Assembly (NCBI GenBank): GCA_963650165.1
Contig: CAVJKX010000010.1
Location: forward strand, 4,711 to 68,710
Reading direction: 5' to 3'
DNA from: F23-B02 sp963650165
GTDB taxonomy: Bacteria; Bacillota; Clostridia; Oscillospirales; Oscillospiraceae
DNA length: 64,000 bases
Shown: positions 34,076 to 42,358 of the stretch, piece after piece
Numbering within the stretch: position 1 is the first letter of the stretch
Layout: each line of letters opens with the position of its first letter
Position numbers and translations under genes: made by a program
The notes under the pieces: model-generated
Database searches by the model: none
What the model was told of the DNA's origin: nothing
Seen by the model: the letters and a program-made list of their open reading frames with translations, nothing else

Positions 34076-35509
34076 TCAGACCTCCTCGACATTAGTACAG
34101 ACCTTGCCGGGATTGAGAATGCCCTTGGGGTCGAATACCTGCTTTATCGCCTGCATGAGACCGAACGCCGTGTCGCCGACCGATTCGCGCAGGTACTGCT
34201 TCTTGGCGTGGCCTATGGCGTGCTCGCCGGAGACCTGGCCGCCGAACTCGGCGCACTTTGCGTAGCACTTGTCCATAACGGCCTTCGAGCGGCGCTTGAA
34301 CTCTTCAAGCTCCATGTCGTTTGCACAGCAGTAGATATGCAGATTGCCGTCGCCGGCGTGGCCGAAGTTGCGGATGGCTATACCCTCTTCCCTGCCGGCT
34401 GCGCGTGTGTAAACGAGAAATTCCGCGATGCGGTCTACGGGGACGACCACGTCCAGCTCGTCAAGGAGCTTCGTGTCGGCCTCTATGACCGTCAGGAACG
34501 CGCTGCGTGCCGCCCAGACGTCCTTTTTAAGTCCGTCGGTCCATACGACGAGCGTATCGTATGCGCCGCACTTTTCGGCAAGCTCGCCGAGGCGGTCCAT
34601 CTTCGCCGTGAGCTCGGCCTCGCTGTCGCCGACAAGGGTGACGAGAATGTACGCTCCCGCTTCCCTGCCGTTTACGACGGTGGGGAAAACCGAGTTTCCG
34701 GTAAACGCGGCCGAAGAATCGACAATGTCGCGCTCCATGAACTCGATAGACTGCGGGTCGAGGTTTGCAAGCTTTATCCTCGGAACGGAGGCTATCGCCG
34801 TCTCAACGTCGGCAAACGGCAGGATGAGGCTCACGTCCATGGTCGGCTTCGGGATGAGCTTGAGCGTGAGCTCGGTTATTATGCCGAGGGTGCCCTCCGA
34901 GCCTATCATGAGATGCAGCAGACTGTAGCCTGAGCTTGTCTTGCAGACGGTCTTGCCCAGCTCCATGACTCTGCCGTCGGGCAGGACAACGGTCATGGCG
35001 AGGACGTAGTCGCGCGTAACACCGTATTTGACGGCGCGCATGCCGCCTGCGTTCGTTGAAACGTTTCCGCCGACGGTGGCGGTTTTTTCGCCGGGATCGG
35101 GCGGATACATCAGACCGTGCGTCAGCGCATCGGCCGCAAGGTCGCACAGCAGGACGCCGGGCTGGATATGCACGACAAGGTTGTTCATGTCATACGAAAG
35201 GATCTTATTCATGCGCGTCGTGCACAGTACGACGCCGCCGCACAGCGGCACGCAGCCGCCGACAAGTCCCGTACCAGCGCCGCGCGGTGTCACGGGGATG
35301 CTGTTTTCAAAGCAGAGCTGCATGATCTTCGAGACCTCCTCGGTGCTCTCGACCTCGCAGACGACCTCGGGATAGTATTTGCCGTATATCGGCATTTCGT
35401 CGTGGCTGAAATCGTCCTTCACCGCGTCACCGGCGAAAAAGCGCTTCGGGCCGACTATGGCCTGAAGCTTCTCGGCAATTTCAGGCGTGATTTTATTATA
35501 CTTCGTCAT
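34076..35509 (-). CDS. FAD-linked 2-hydroxyacid (lactate) dehydrogenase, GlcD/LctD type
   Basis: The 477-residue protein is a vanillyl-alcohol-oxidase-fold flavoprotein. The N-terminal FAD domain has TPRGAGTGLVGGCVPLCGG, PDPGEKTATVGGNVSTNAGGMR and LMIGSEGTLGIITELTLKLIP; the C-terminal domain has RNFGHAGDGNLHIY, SGEHAIGHAKKQYL and FDPKGILNPGK. Members oxidise glycolate or D-lactate. With EtfBA directly downstream it is best read as the dehydrogenase of an Etf-coupled lactate dehydrogenase. GGAGG precedes ATG 35509. Stereospecificity is not readable. Confidence 0.92.
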   Translation of the reverse strand: MTKYNKITPEIAEKLQAIVGPKRFFAGDAVKDDFSHDEMPIYGKYYPEVVCEVESTEEVSKIMQLCFENSIPVTPRGAGTGLVGGCVPLCGGVVLCTTRMNKILSYDMNNLVVHIQPGVLLCDLAADALTHGLMYPPDPGEKTATVGGNVSTNAGGMRAVKYGVTRDYVLAMTVVLPDGRVMELGKTVCKTSSGYSLLHLMIGSEGTLGIITELTLKLIPKPTMDVSLILPFADVETAIASVPRIKLANLDPQSIEFMERDIVDSSAAFTGNSVFPTVVNGREAGAYILVTLVGDSEAELTAKMDRLGELAEKCGAYDTLVVWTDGLKKDVWAARSAFLTVIEADTKLLDELDVVVPVDRIAEFLVYTRAAGREEGIAIRNFGHAGDGNLHIYCCANDMELEEFKRRSKAVMDKCYAKCAEFGGQVSGEHAIGHAKKQYLRESVGDTAFGLMQAIKQVFDPKGILNPGKVCTNVEEV

Positions 35510-35677
35510 TTCAGACCTCCTGACATTTTTTAATACATAGAGAATAGCACAATATGGGGTATGAATGTCAAGTGTCCCCTGCGCAGAAAAAGCATCGTTA
35601 ACAGTTTTTTAAAAACCTGCGCTCCGCACGGAAGCCGTGCGCGGTGTCAGCATTTGCAAATCATTTGAAAATGCAGG

Positions 35678-35717
35678 AACAGCCGCCGTCCGGGCAGAGA
35701 ACGGCAGGCTGTTTTTT
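35678..35717 (+). terminator. Orphan intrinsic terminator, possible end of a small RNA
   Basis: AACAGCC-GCCGT and ACGGC-A-GGCTGTT form a two-part stem followed directly by six T on the + strand. The only gene upstream on this side runs the other way, so nothing annotated is ended by it. It lies 13 nt before the ABC-operon promoter. A short + strand transcript starting somewhere in 35520-35620 is the simplest explanation, but I could not name its promoter. Confidence 0.5.
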
Positions 35718-35729
35718 GCATTCTGAGGC

Positions 35730-35782
35730 TTGACAAATCGGCTTTGCTGTGGCACATTATGCATAGTTAGCAATGTCTAACT
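35730..35782 (+). promoter_or_regulatory. Promoter with DtxR-like dyad before the ABC transporter operon
   Basis: TTGACA (35730-35735) and CATTAT (35755-35760) are 19 nt apart. Right after the -10 lies the perfect dyad AGTTAG-CAATGT-CTAACT (35765-35782), covering the predicted start point. Its half-sites resemble the TTAGG/CTAA half-sites bound by iron or manganese repressors of the DtxR family. The regulator is not in the window. Confidence 0.5.
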
Positions 35783-35948
35783 GCATTTTCGGATGCACAA
35801 AGCGCCCTTTTCCGGGGCAAATCTGCAAAGGAGCCAGACAATCCATGCCCGAATCACCGGATATCCTGAAACCTCGTATCTTACCCGGCCTTCTCAATGA
35901 GCCCGCGGCCGCGGGCCGCAGCGCCGCGCACGGCGGGAGGTGCCGCCG

Positions 35949-37685
35949 ATGATGATAGACAAGCGCCTTATCGGCACTGTGCCGGAGAGCAGAAAATACA
36001 TAGCCGCAAACGTGGCGCTGCAATGGTGCGGCCTTGCGGCAAACGTAGCCATGATGATAAGCATTGCCTCACTGCTTGCCTCGCTGGCGGCAGGGCCCGC
36101 TTCGTCCGGGCAGCTTCTGACGACGGCGGCTGTCGCCGCAGCGGCCGTGCTTATCCGATATCTGTGCACGACCGGAGCCGCCCGCATGAGCGATCTGTCG
36201 TCGAGCGCTGTTAAAAAGACGCTGCGCTCGCAGATATACGAAAAGCTGCTGCGCCTCGGCGCGTCATATTCGGAGCAGGTCTCCACTGCCGAGGTCGTTC
36301 AGGTCGCCGTCGAGGGCGCAGACCAGCTCGAGACATATTTCGGCGCCTATCTGCCGCAGTTTTTCTATGCCGTGCTCGCACCGTTAACGCTTTTTGGCGT
36401 TCTGTGCTTTGTAAACGTAGCGGCGGCGGTCGTGCTGCTCGTGTGCGTGCCGCTCATTCCGGCGGCCATTGCGGCGGTGCAGACCTGGGCAAAAAAGCTC
36501 CTGTCGCGCTACTGGGGACAGTATACGAAGCTCGGCGATACGTTTCTTGAAAACCTTCAGGGGCTTACGACGCTGAAAATTTATCAGGCGGACGGGCTGC
36601 GCAACGACGTCATGAACGAGGAAGCGGAGAATTTCCGCAAGATCACCATGAAGGTCCTGACCATGCAGCTGAACTCCGTCACCATAATGGACGTGATCGC
36701 CTACGGCGGTGCGGCCTTGGGCGTTATCCTTGCCGCGGCGCAGTACCGCGCCGGGCACGTTGAACTTTCGAGTGCGCTGCTCATCATACTGCTGTCGGCA
36801 GACTTTTTCATCCCCATGCGGCAGCTCGGCTCGTATTTCCACATCGCTATGAACGGCATGGCGGCAAGCGACAAGATCTTCCGTCTGCTTGACCTGCCGG
36901 AGCCTCCGGCGCACACGCAGACCTGCCCCGACGGGGACATTGTCTGCCGTGACCTGCATTTTTCCTACAGCCCGGAACGGGAGATACTCCACGGTCTCGA
37001 CCTTGTATTCCCCGCCGGATCGTTTACATCCATCGTCGGTGCATCCGGCTGCGGCAAATCGACGGTCGCGTCCGTTCTCATGGGGCGCAGCCGCGGCTAT
37101 AGCGGGGATGTTGCGGTCGGAGGCGTACCGCTTGCGGATATTTCCGAGGAAAGCCTCATGCGGCATATTACCTATGTCAGCCACCGCAGCTATCTGTTCA
37201 AGGGCACCGTGCGCGATAATCTGCGCATGGCCCGGCCCGACGCATCGGATTCCGAGCTGTGGGAGGTGCTGCGGCAGGTGAAGCTCGCGGCGTTTCTTGA
37301 GCAGGAGCAGGGTCTGGACACACTGCTGACCGAGCAGGGCGGCAATCTTTCCGGCGGTCAGCGTCAGCGGCTGGCGCTTGCACGCGCCCTGCTGCACGAC
37401 ACGCCGGTGTACCTCTTCGACGAGGCCACATCGAACATTGACGTTGAAAGCGAAAACGACATAATGGCCGAGATACACGCTCTTGCCGGACGCAAGACGG
37501 TCATTCTCATTTCACACCGGCTGGCAAACGTCACGGTCTCGGACAATATATATGTGCTCGACGGCGGCACGCTCGCCGGTCAGGGCACGCACGACGAGCT
37601 GCTGCGCGCAGGCGGAGTGTACGCCCGGCTGTGGGATGCGCAGCAGGCACTTGAAAACTACGCGAAGGAGGAGAGCGCACTATGA
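35949..37685 (+). CDS. ABC transporter half (permease-ATPase fusion), CydD-like
   Basis: The 578-residue protein has six membrane segments (about 20-290) and an ATP-binding domain with Walker A VGASGCGKST, signature NLSGGQRQRLALARALLH, Walker B PVYLFDEATS and the switch His in VILISHRL. The long membrane domain and the GASYSEQVSTAEVVQVAVEG coupling segment recall the CydD group. It overlaps the next half-transporter by 4 nt, and together they should form a heterodimeric exporter. Start ATG 35949 with GGGAGG upstream. The substrate is unknown; the DtxR-like operator suggests a link with metal or siderophore-type compounds. Confidence 0.9.
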   Translation: MMIDKRLIGTVPESRKYIAANVALQWCGLAANVAMMISIASLLASLAAGPASSGQLLTTAAVAAAAVLIRYLCTTGAARMSDLSSSAVKKTLRSQIYEKLLRLGASYSEQVSTAEVVQVAVEGADQLETYFGAYLPQFFYAVLAPLTLFGVLCFVNVAAAVVLLVCVPLIPAAIAAVQTWAKKLLSRYWGQYTKLGDTFLENLQGLTTLKIYQADGLRNDVMNEEAENFRKITMKVLTMQLNSVTIMDVIAYGGAALGVILAAAQYRAGHVELSSALLIILLSADFFIPMRQLGSYFHIAMNGMAASDKIFRLLDLPEPPAHTQTCPDGDIVCRDLHFSYSPEREILHGLDLVFPAGSFTSIVGASGCGKSTVASVLMGRSRGYSGDVAVGGVPLADISEESLMRHITYVSHRSYLFKGTVRDNLRMARPDASDSELWEVLRQVKLAAFLEQEQGLDTLLTEQGGNLSGGQRQRLALARALLHDTPVYLFDEATSNIDVESENDIMAEIHALAGRKTVILISHRLANVTVSDNIYVLDGGTLAGQGTHDELLRAGGVYARLWDAQQALENYAKEESAL

Positions 37686-39340
37686 AGCAGCGAAGCGGTT
37701 TTACCGTCATGGCACGGCTCATAGGACTTGTCCGGCCTCTGGTGGGCTACATGATCCTTGCCATTGTTATGGGTCTGCTCGGCCACGCCTGTGCGGCAAT
37801 GATCACGATCTTCGGCGGCTATGCGCTGCTGGATATACTGAATTTCCCCGCGCCGATGGGGCTCGGTGCCCTGTTTGCGTGCGTGCTCGCATTTGCGCTG
37901 CTGCGCGGCGCTTTCCGCTATGCGGAGCAGACATGCAATCACTTTATAGCCTTCAAGCTCCTTGCGCGCATACGCGACCTGGTGTTCCGCGCACTGCGCA
38001 GGCTTTGCCCGGCAAAGCTTGAAGGCCGCGACAAGGGCGATCTCATTTCCGTCATAACCTCGGACATTGAGCTGCTTGAGGTGTTCTATGCGCACACGAT
38101 CTCACCCGTGGCAATTGCGCTGCTGTTTTCCTGCGGTATGTGCCTGTTCATCGGGCAGTATCACCCTGCGCTGGGTCTGCTGGCGCTGGCGGCATATATA
38201 ACGGTCGGCATCGCCGTGCCGCTCATCACCTCCCGCCGCAGCAAGGATACCGGCCTGCGCTATCGGACAAAGGCGGGCATGCTCTCGGCGTTCGTGCTCG
38301 ACAGTCTGCGCGGTCTGCCGGAAACGGTGCAGTACGGGCAGGGAGCACGGCGTCTGGCGCAGATGAATGCACAGACCGACGCTCTTGCGCAGGATGCCGC
38401 ACGCATGAAGCGTCTGTCCGGACGCAATGCCGCGGCTGCAAACACCGTCATTCTGCTGTTTGATCTGGCAATGCTCTTTGCCTCCGCTGCGCTCTGCCGC
38501 ACGGGACAGGTCGGATTTGACGGCGTGCTGATACCGACGCTTGCACTCTTTTCGTCCTTCGGGCCGGTGGTCGCGCTGGCCAATCTCGGCAGCACGCTCC
38601 AGAGCACGTTTGCGGCCGGCAACCGCGTGCTGGACATTCTCGACGAGACGCCCGCCGCCGATGAGGTGACCGGCCGGCCGGATATTGCATTCACCGGCGC
38701 CGACGCACAGCACGTCACGTTCTCCTACGGCGATGAGACGGTGCTCTCCGACGTGTCCGTCACGGTGCCGGAGCACGCAGTCGTCGGCATCGTCGGCCGC
38801 AGCGGCAGCGGCAAGTCCACGCTGCTGAAGCTGTTCATGCGCTTCTGGACGGTGCAGCAAGGGAGCGTGCACATTTCCGACACCGACATTTCGTCCGTGA
38901 ATACGGCAAATCTGCGCTCGCTTGAAAGCTTCGTAACGCAGGATACTCATCTGTTTCATGACAGCATCCGCAGTAATCTGCGCATTGCGCGCCCCGATGC
39001 GACCGACGCCGAGATCGAAGCGGCCTGCCGCAAGGCGGCTGTGCACGACTTCATCTGCAGGCTGCCGCAGGGCTATGACACTCCGGTCGGCGAGCTCGGC
39101 GACACGCTCTCCGGCGGTGAGCAGCAGCGGCTGGGGCTTGCACGCGCATTTCTGCACGACGCTCCCTTTATGCTGCTCGATGAGCCGACAAGCAATCTCG
39201 ACAGTCTCAACGAGGCGGTCATACTGCGTGCCCTGCGCGAGGAGGGCGCAGGCAGGACTGTCGTACTCGTGTCGCACCGCAGCTCGACCATGCGCATCGC
39301 CGATACGGTCTATTCTGTCGAGCATGGCCGAATGAGCTGA
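37682..39340 (+). CDS. ABC transporter half (permease-ATPase fusion), CydC-like
   Basis: The 552-residue partner has six membrane segments and an ATPase domain with Walker A VGRSGSGKST, signature DTLSGGEQQRLGLARAFLH, Walker B FMLLDEPTS and VLVSHRSS. It overlaps the first half-transporter by 4 nt (ATGA), so the two are made together. The asymmetry of the two ATP sites cannot be judged by eye. The pair followed by a DUF454 gene is an arrangement I recall from iron-regulated operons in Clostridia, which agrees with the upstream dyad. Confidence 0.9.
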   Translation: MKQRSGFTVMARLIGLVRPLVGYMILAIVMGLLGHACAAMITIFGGYALLDILNFPAPMGLGALFACVLAFALLRGAFRYAEQTCNHFIAFKLLARIRDLVFRALRRLCPAKLEGRDKGDLISVITSDIELLEVFYAHTISPVAIALLFSCGMCLFIGQYHPALGLLALAAYITVGIAVPLITSRRSKDTGLRYRTKAGMLSAFVLDSLRGLPETVQYGQGARRLAQMNAQTDALAQDAARMKRLSGRNAAAANTVILLFDLAMLFASAALCRTGQVGFDGVLIPTLALFSSFGPVVALANLGSTLQSTFAAGNRVLDILDETPAADEVTGRPDIAFTGADAQHVTFSYGDETVLSDVSVTVPEHAVVGIVGRSGSGKSTLLKLFMRFWTVQQGSVHISDTDISSVNTANLRSLESFVTQDTHLFHDSIRSNLRIARPDATDAEIEAACRKAAVHDFICRLPQGYDTPVGELGDTLSGGEQQRLGLARAFLHDAPFMLLDEPTSNLDSLNEAVILRALREEGAGRTVVLVSHRSSTMRIADTVYSVEHGRMS

Positions 39341-39356
39341 AACATGGGAGGTTTTA

Positions 39357-39791
39357 ATGAAACTCAAGCAATTATTTTTTCTCGTTATCGGCTGTCTCAG
39401 CCTTGCGCTCGGCTGCGTGGGTATCGTACTGCCGGTCTTGCCGACGGTACCGTTTTTCCTTGTGACGGTGTTCTGCTTTGCAAATTCCTCGCAGCGGCTG
39501 CACGACTGGTTTGTCGGCACGCAGATGTATAAAAAGCACCTTGATTCGTTTGTAAAGAAAAAGGGCATGACCCGGCGCACCAAGGCCGGCATTCTTTCGT
39601 CGGTGACGGTGCTCATGGCAGTCGGATTTTTCTTCATGATGCGCAAGGGGCTGACTGTGCCCTGCATCATCCTCGCCGCCGTCTGGCTGTGCCATGTTCT
39701 ATATTTCTTCTTCGGCGTCAGAACGATCACCGACGCCGAAGCGGCCGCATTGCGCACGGATAGTCTGCCGGCACTTGACACTTTTGATTGA
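39357..39791 (+). CDS. YbaN/DUF454 family inner-membrane protein
   Basis: The 144-residue protein has the DUF454 pattern: FFLVIGCLSLALGCVGIVLPVLPTVPFFL, then FANSSQRLHDWFVGTQMYKKHL and a second pair of membrane helices. The family is widespread, uncharacterised, and often sits by heme or ABC exporter genes. GGAGG lies upstream and the gap to the ABC gene is 16 nt, so it is the third gene of the operon. The stop codon marks the end of the G+C-rich part of the window. Confidence 0.9.
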   Translation: MKLKQLFFLVIGCLSLALGCVGIVLPVLPTVPFFLVTVFCFANSSQRLHDWFVGTQMYKKHLDSFVKKKGMTRRTKAGILSSVTVLMAVGFFFMMRKGLTVPCIILAAVWLCHVLYFFFGVRTITDAEAAALRTDSLPALDTFD

Positions 39792-39942
39792 ATATTTCGG
39801 TTCCATAACAGATGTTGGGACAGCTATCCATGAAAGACAAGCTGCCCCGACATTTATATTGCAAGCGGCAAAGATAACCACTAGCTATGCTATTGGAAAA
39901 GAAGAACTTATAGCGTGGAAAGAAGTAGACAAAATAAAAACT

Positions 39943-40297
39943 CCCTATTAGATTAGAAGTGGTTTGCCGACCATACAACTAAAAAATAGGGAGATCTTAT
40001 CATGAAAGATAAAGACATAGGTAGTTTAGGACATACAATATGGAGGTGTCAATACCATGCGGCATTTGCGCACTCATCTGGATTACACATAAGAAATCAA
40101 TACAAAGGAGACTATGTAGCAGGTCAGATGTGTTTATCAGATGTGTTTAAAAGAGTTTGTAGACTAATTTATTGGTAGCGCAAACAAGAAAGCATAGAAA
40201 CAGCCCCTTAAAGTGCTGCTTGAAAAAGCAATGCGTCGGCTAACTTTTCAGAGCCCCTTTGGGGCTGCCAGTATCATTCCCTTATAGGGCATGATTG
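39943..40297 (+). mobile_element. IS200/IS605-like remnant at the island boundary
   Basis: A hairpin CTCCCTATT / AATAGGGAG (39943-39993) stands just before a short coding remnant, and a second hairpin with AGCCCC-TTT-GGGGCT (40249-40264) stands after it. Subterminal hairpins on both sides of a small tnpA-type frame are the layout of IS200/IS605 elements, which have no inverted terminal repeats. Base composition changes here from G+C-rich to A+T-rich. Exact element ends cannot be fixed from one copy. Confidence 0.5.
40002..40178 (+). pseudogene. IS200-type TnpA transposase fragment
   Basis: A 58-codon frame starts MKDKDIGSLGHTIWRCQYHA, close to the SLxHTxWxCxYHxxFAPKYR opening of IS200 TnpA. 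After AAFAHSS the family match is lost: the metal-binding HxH and catalytic Tyr of the HUH domain are absent, and the frame stops at 58 residues against about 130-150 for an intact protein. It is a decayed or internally deleted copy. Confidence 0.55.
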
Positions 40298-40506
40298 CTT
40301 TCGGAATCTCAGAACGGTGCAAATGCTGAAATTCGGCGTTTTAAAATTGCTTTACCGTAAAAGAGAATCTTTTGTCTTTCCGCAAGAAGCGCGGAGAATA
40401 TTTCCATCAATTTCCCGCATTTGATCGTATAAGTCTTAATATACCTTCGATCAAGGCTGAACAGCTGCTCATTGTATTCTTTTGCGAAAGCTCCTAACAT
40501 ATCGGC

Positions 40507-41556
40507 TTAGTCTATTGCAATGACCTGATATTTTCCTTCGACCGGATCATATACCAACATTTTTTCATCTGATGCTCCGACGAAACTACATTCACCCATT
40601 TTTTGACTTGTATTTGTTTCCATGTTGATTACATATATGCCATCTTCTGATTCGACAAACATCTTGGTTTCTGTTATACCTAACAAACGATTGCATTGAA
40701 TATTAAAAGAATACTCCTTAATTGCTTTCTTATCGAGGGATCTGCTATATACTTTTTCATTGTTTTGCATCCAAAGCTTTTCGTTATACATAAACTTTGC
40801 TATGTTTTTGCCAACCGTAGTTATGCTATAATCGTTTAAATTCACTTCAGATAGAATGTGGTCACTGCCTAAGCATATAATATTGTTACCGGCAACAGCA
40901 AAGGAAGATGCTTTGGAGTGAATAATTTCCTTGGCCTCAGAAGTAGCCATATCAAATGACATAAGCGATGATTTGTTTAAATCAATGTAATACAGTTTTT
41001 CTCCACAGATAATGAACTGGCCCACATTTTTTATTGACATCTCAGTGGTCTTTCCTGTAGAAATAGTAAACAACGAAATACTTCGTGAGTTAAGCTTTCT
41101 GTAATATATCAAATCATCCCTTACATTTATATCCGAAGCCAGCCCTTCACATAGTGTTGCTTCCTTATCTCCCAACCGAAGAACCATTTTCTTTCCGGAT
41201 TCATCAGGAGAAATTGAACAATCCGTTCCCTCATAGAAGAAGCCGCCCATAAGAGCTTGGTAAGACTTATTTCCGAGGAATAAAGCCTCAAATTGTTTGC
41301 AAACATCTTTGTACGACAGCAGTTCATTATTTAATGCGCTTTGATTTGGAGCCTCTATGTATTCCTGATATTGTACTTCAACCGATTTAGTTTTCTCAGA
41401 AACGCCAAAAAGTATTCCGCCAAGGCAAGCCAGAAGAATAACGGCAAGAAAGATCGCCCTTCGAATCTTTCTTATTTTTGCTTTTGCTTCTATATTATCC
41501 GCTTTCTTTGATATTTTGCTTGAATATTCACCCGTGTTTAAATCCGGCGTTTTCAT
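40507..41556 (-). CDS. Membrane-anchored propeller-like (DUF5050-type) surface protein
   Basis: The 349-residue protein has a basic cytoplasmic start, one membrane segment (about 32-52, AIFLAVILLACLGGILFGV) and an outside part of short repeated strands such as LIYYRKLNSRSISLFTISTG, KLYYIDLNKSSLMSFDMAT and IICLGSDHILSEVNLNDYS. These y-x-D/x-L beta repeats are typical of DUF5050-like propellers. It is the last gene of the Hxs/kinase operon, 4 nt after the preceding gene. It may display a ligand-binding surface next to the matured peptide, but the role is not known. Confidence 0.72.
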   Translation of the reverse strand: MKTPDLNTGEYSSKISKKADNIEAKAKIRKIRRAIFLAVILLACLGGILFGVSEKTKSVEVQYQEYIEAPNQSALNNELLSYKDVCKQFEALFLGNKSYQALMGGFFYEGTDCSISPDESGKKMVLRLGDKEATLCEGLASDINVRDDLIYYRKLNSRSISLFTISTGKTTEMSIKNVGQFIICGEKLYYIDLNKSSLMSFDMATSEAKEIIHSKASSFAVAGNNIICLGSDHILSEVNLNDYSITTVGKNIAKFMYNEKLWMQNNEKVYSRSLDKKAIKEYSFNIQCNRLLGITETKMFVESEDGIYVINMETNTSQKMGECSFVGASDEKMLVYDPVEGKYQVIAID

Positions 41557-41560
41557 ATTT

Positions 41561-42340
41561 TCACCCCCAAATTAAAAACATTATTGCTATTATGAGCATT
41601 ACAAGCGTGAGAACTGGAGTAAAATTATCTGAAAATAAGCCGAATTGAGAACAGGCATAAATTGCGCCAAAGCAAAGCATAACAACAGCAATTTTCCATA
41701 GTCTATGTTTTTTCCTGCGGAATTTTTCATTCGCAATTATCGCTTCGCTTTTCTCTGAAATCCCAAGGAAATTTTTATGGCAAGTCTTAAATTCTTCAAT
41801 GTTAATACAATACAGAGTATTCCCCATGTATCGTGTTATTGTTTCTTCATTTATTGTCTCTGCTTTTGTGATCGATACCGGGAGCATATCAAAACATTCT
41901 TGCGCTGATTTTTTTGTTGTATCCTCAAAGATCGCAAGAGCATTTTTCTCCGAGATATTCGAGTAATTTTCGACACTTTGAGACAAGCTTATTTTATTGC
42001 ATAGCTTTGTAATGGACTTTAGTGATGTAAAATCAGGTAAATCCTCACTTGTCAGCTCAGGTGCATTGCCAGCATGAATACAATGCACAAGTTGTTTGCC
42101 AAGCGGCGCCAATTTGTGGAGTATCATGCCTCGGTTTTTTAATTCGCTGCTACTTAGCTCTTCAAGTTTTGCGCGATCGAATAAATCCTCAAACGGTTTT
42201 TTTAAAGCATCCGATTTACCTAATTCAGAATAATCTGCGGACTGCATAATACTTATTAAGAGCTGTAATTTTGTAGCCTTAGTATTATCATCCGAGCACA
42301 ATCCAAGAAGAGAAATCAATTTTTCTCTTACATTTTTCAT
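41561..42340 (-). CDS. Membrane protein of unknown function in the Hxs operon
   Basis: The 259-residue protein is a soluble helical domain (about 1-205) followed by two C-terminal membrane helices (KIAVVMLCFGAIYACSQFGL and PVLTLVMLIIAIMFLIWG). The N-terminal part has no motif I know; it contains a Cys in each of several helices but no CxxC pair. It lies 18 nt after hxsA and 4 nt before the propeller-like gene. A cytoplasmic domain on a C-terminal hairpin anchor would suit an adaptor that brings a soluble enzyme to the membrane; this is inference. Confidence 0.6.
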   Translation of the reverse strand: MKNVREKLISLLGLCSDDNTKATKLQLLISIMQSADYSELGKSDALKKPFEDLFDRAKLEELSSSELKNRGMILHKLAPLGKQLVHCIHAGNAPELTSEDLPDFTSLKSITKLCNKISLSQSVENYSNISEKNALAIFEDTTKKSAQECFDMLPVSITKAETINEETITRYMGNTLYCINIEEFKTCHKNFLGISEKSEAIIANEKFRRKKHRLWKIAVVMLCFGAIYACSQFGLFSDNFTPVLTLVMLIIAIMFLIWG

Positions 42341-42358
42341 AAGGCTATCCTCTCCATT

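Noticed and set aside
39694..39951. Rightward frame overlapping the end of the DUF454 gene
   Set aside because: It overlaps a clear gene out of frame, has no ribosome binding site and runs into the IS-type hairpin.
40309..40500. A 63-codon leftward frame after the propeller-like gene
   Set aside because: It has no ribosome binding site and no recognisable motif, and it lies in the IS-remnant region. It could be a fragment, but I cannot support it as a gene.
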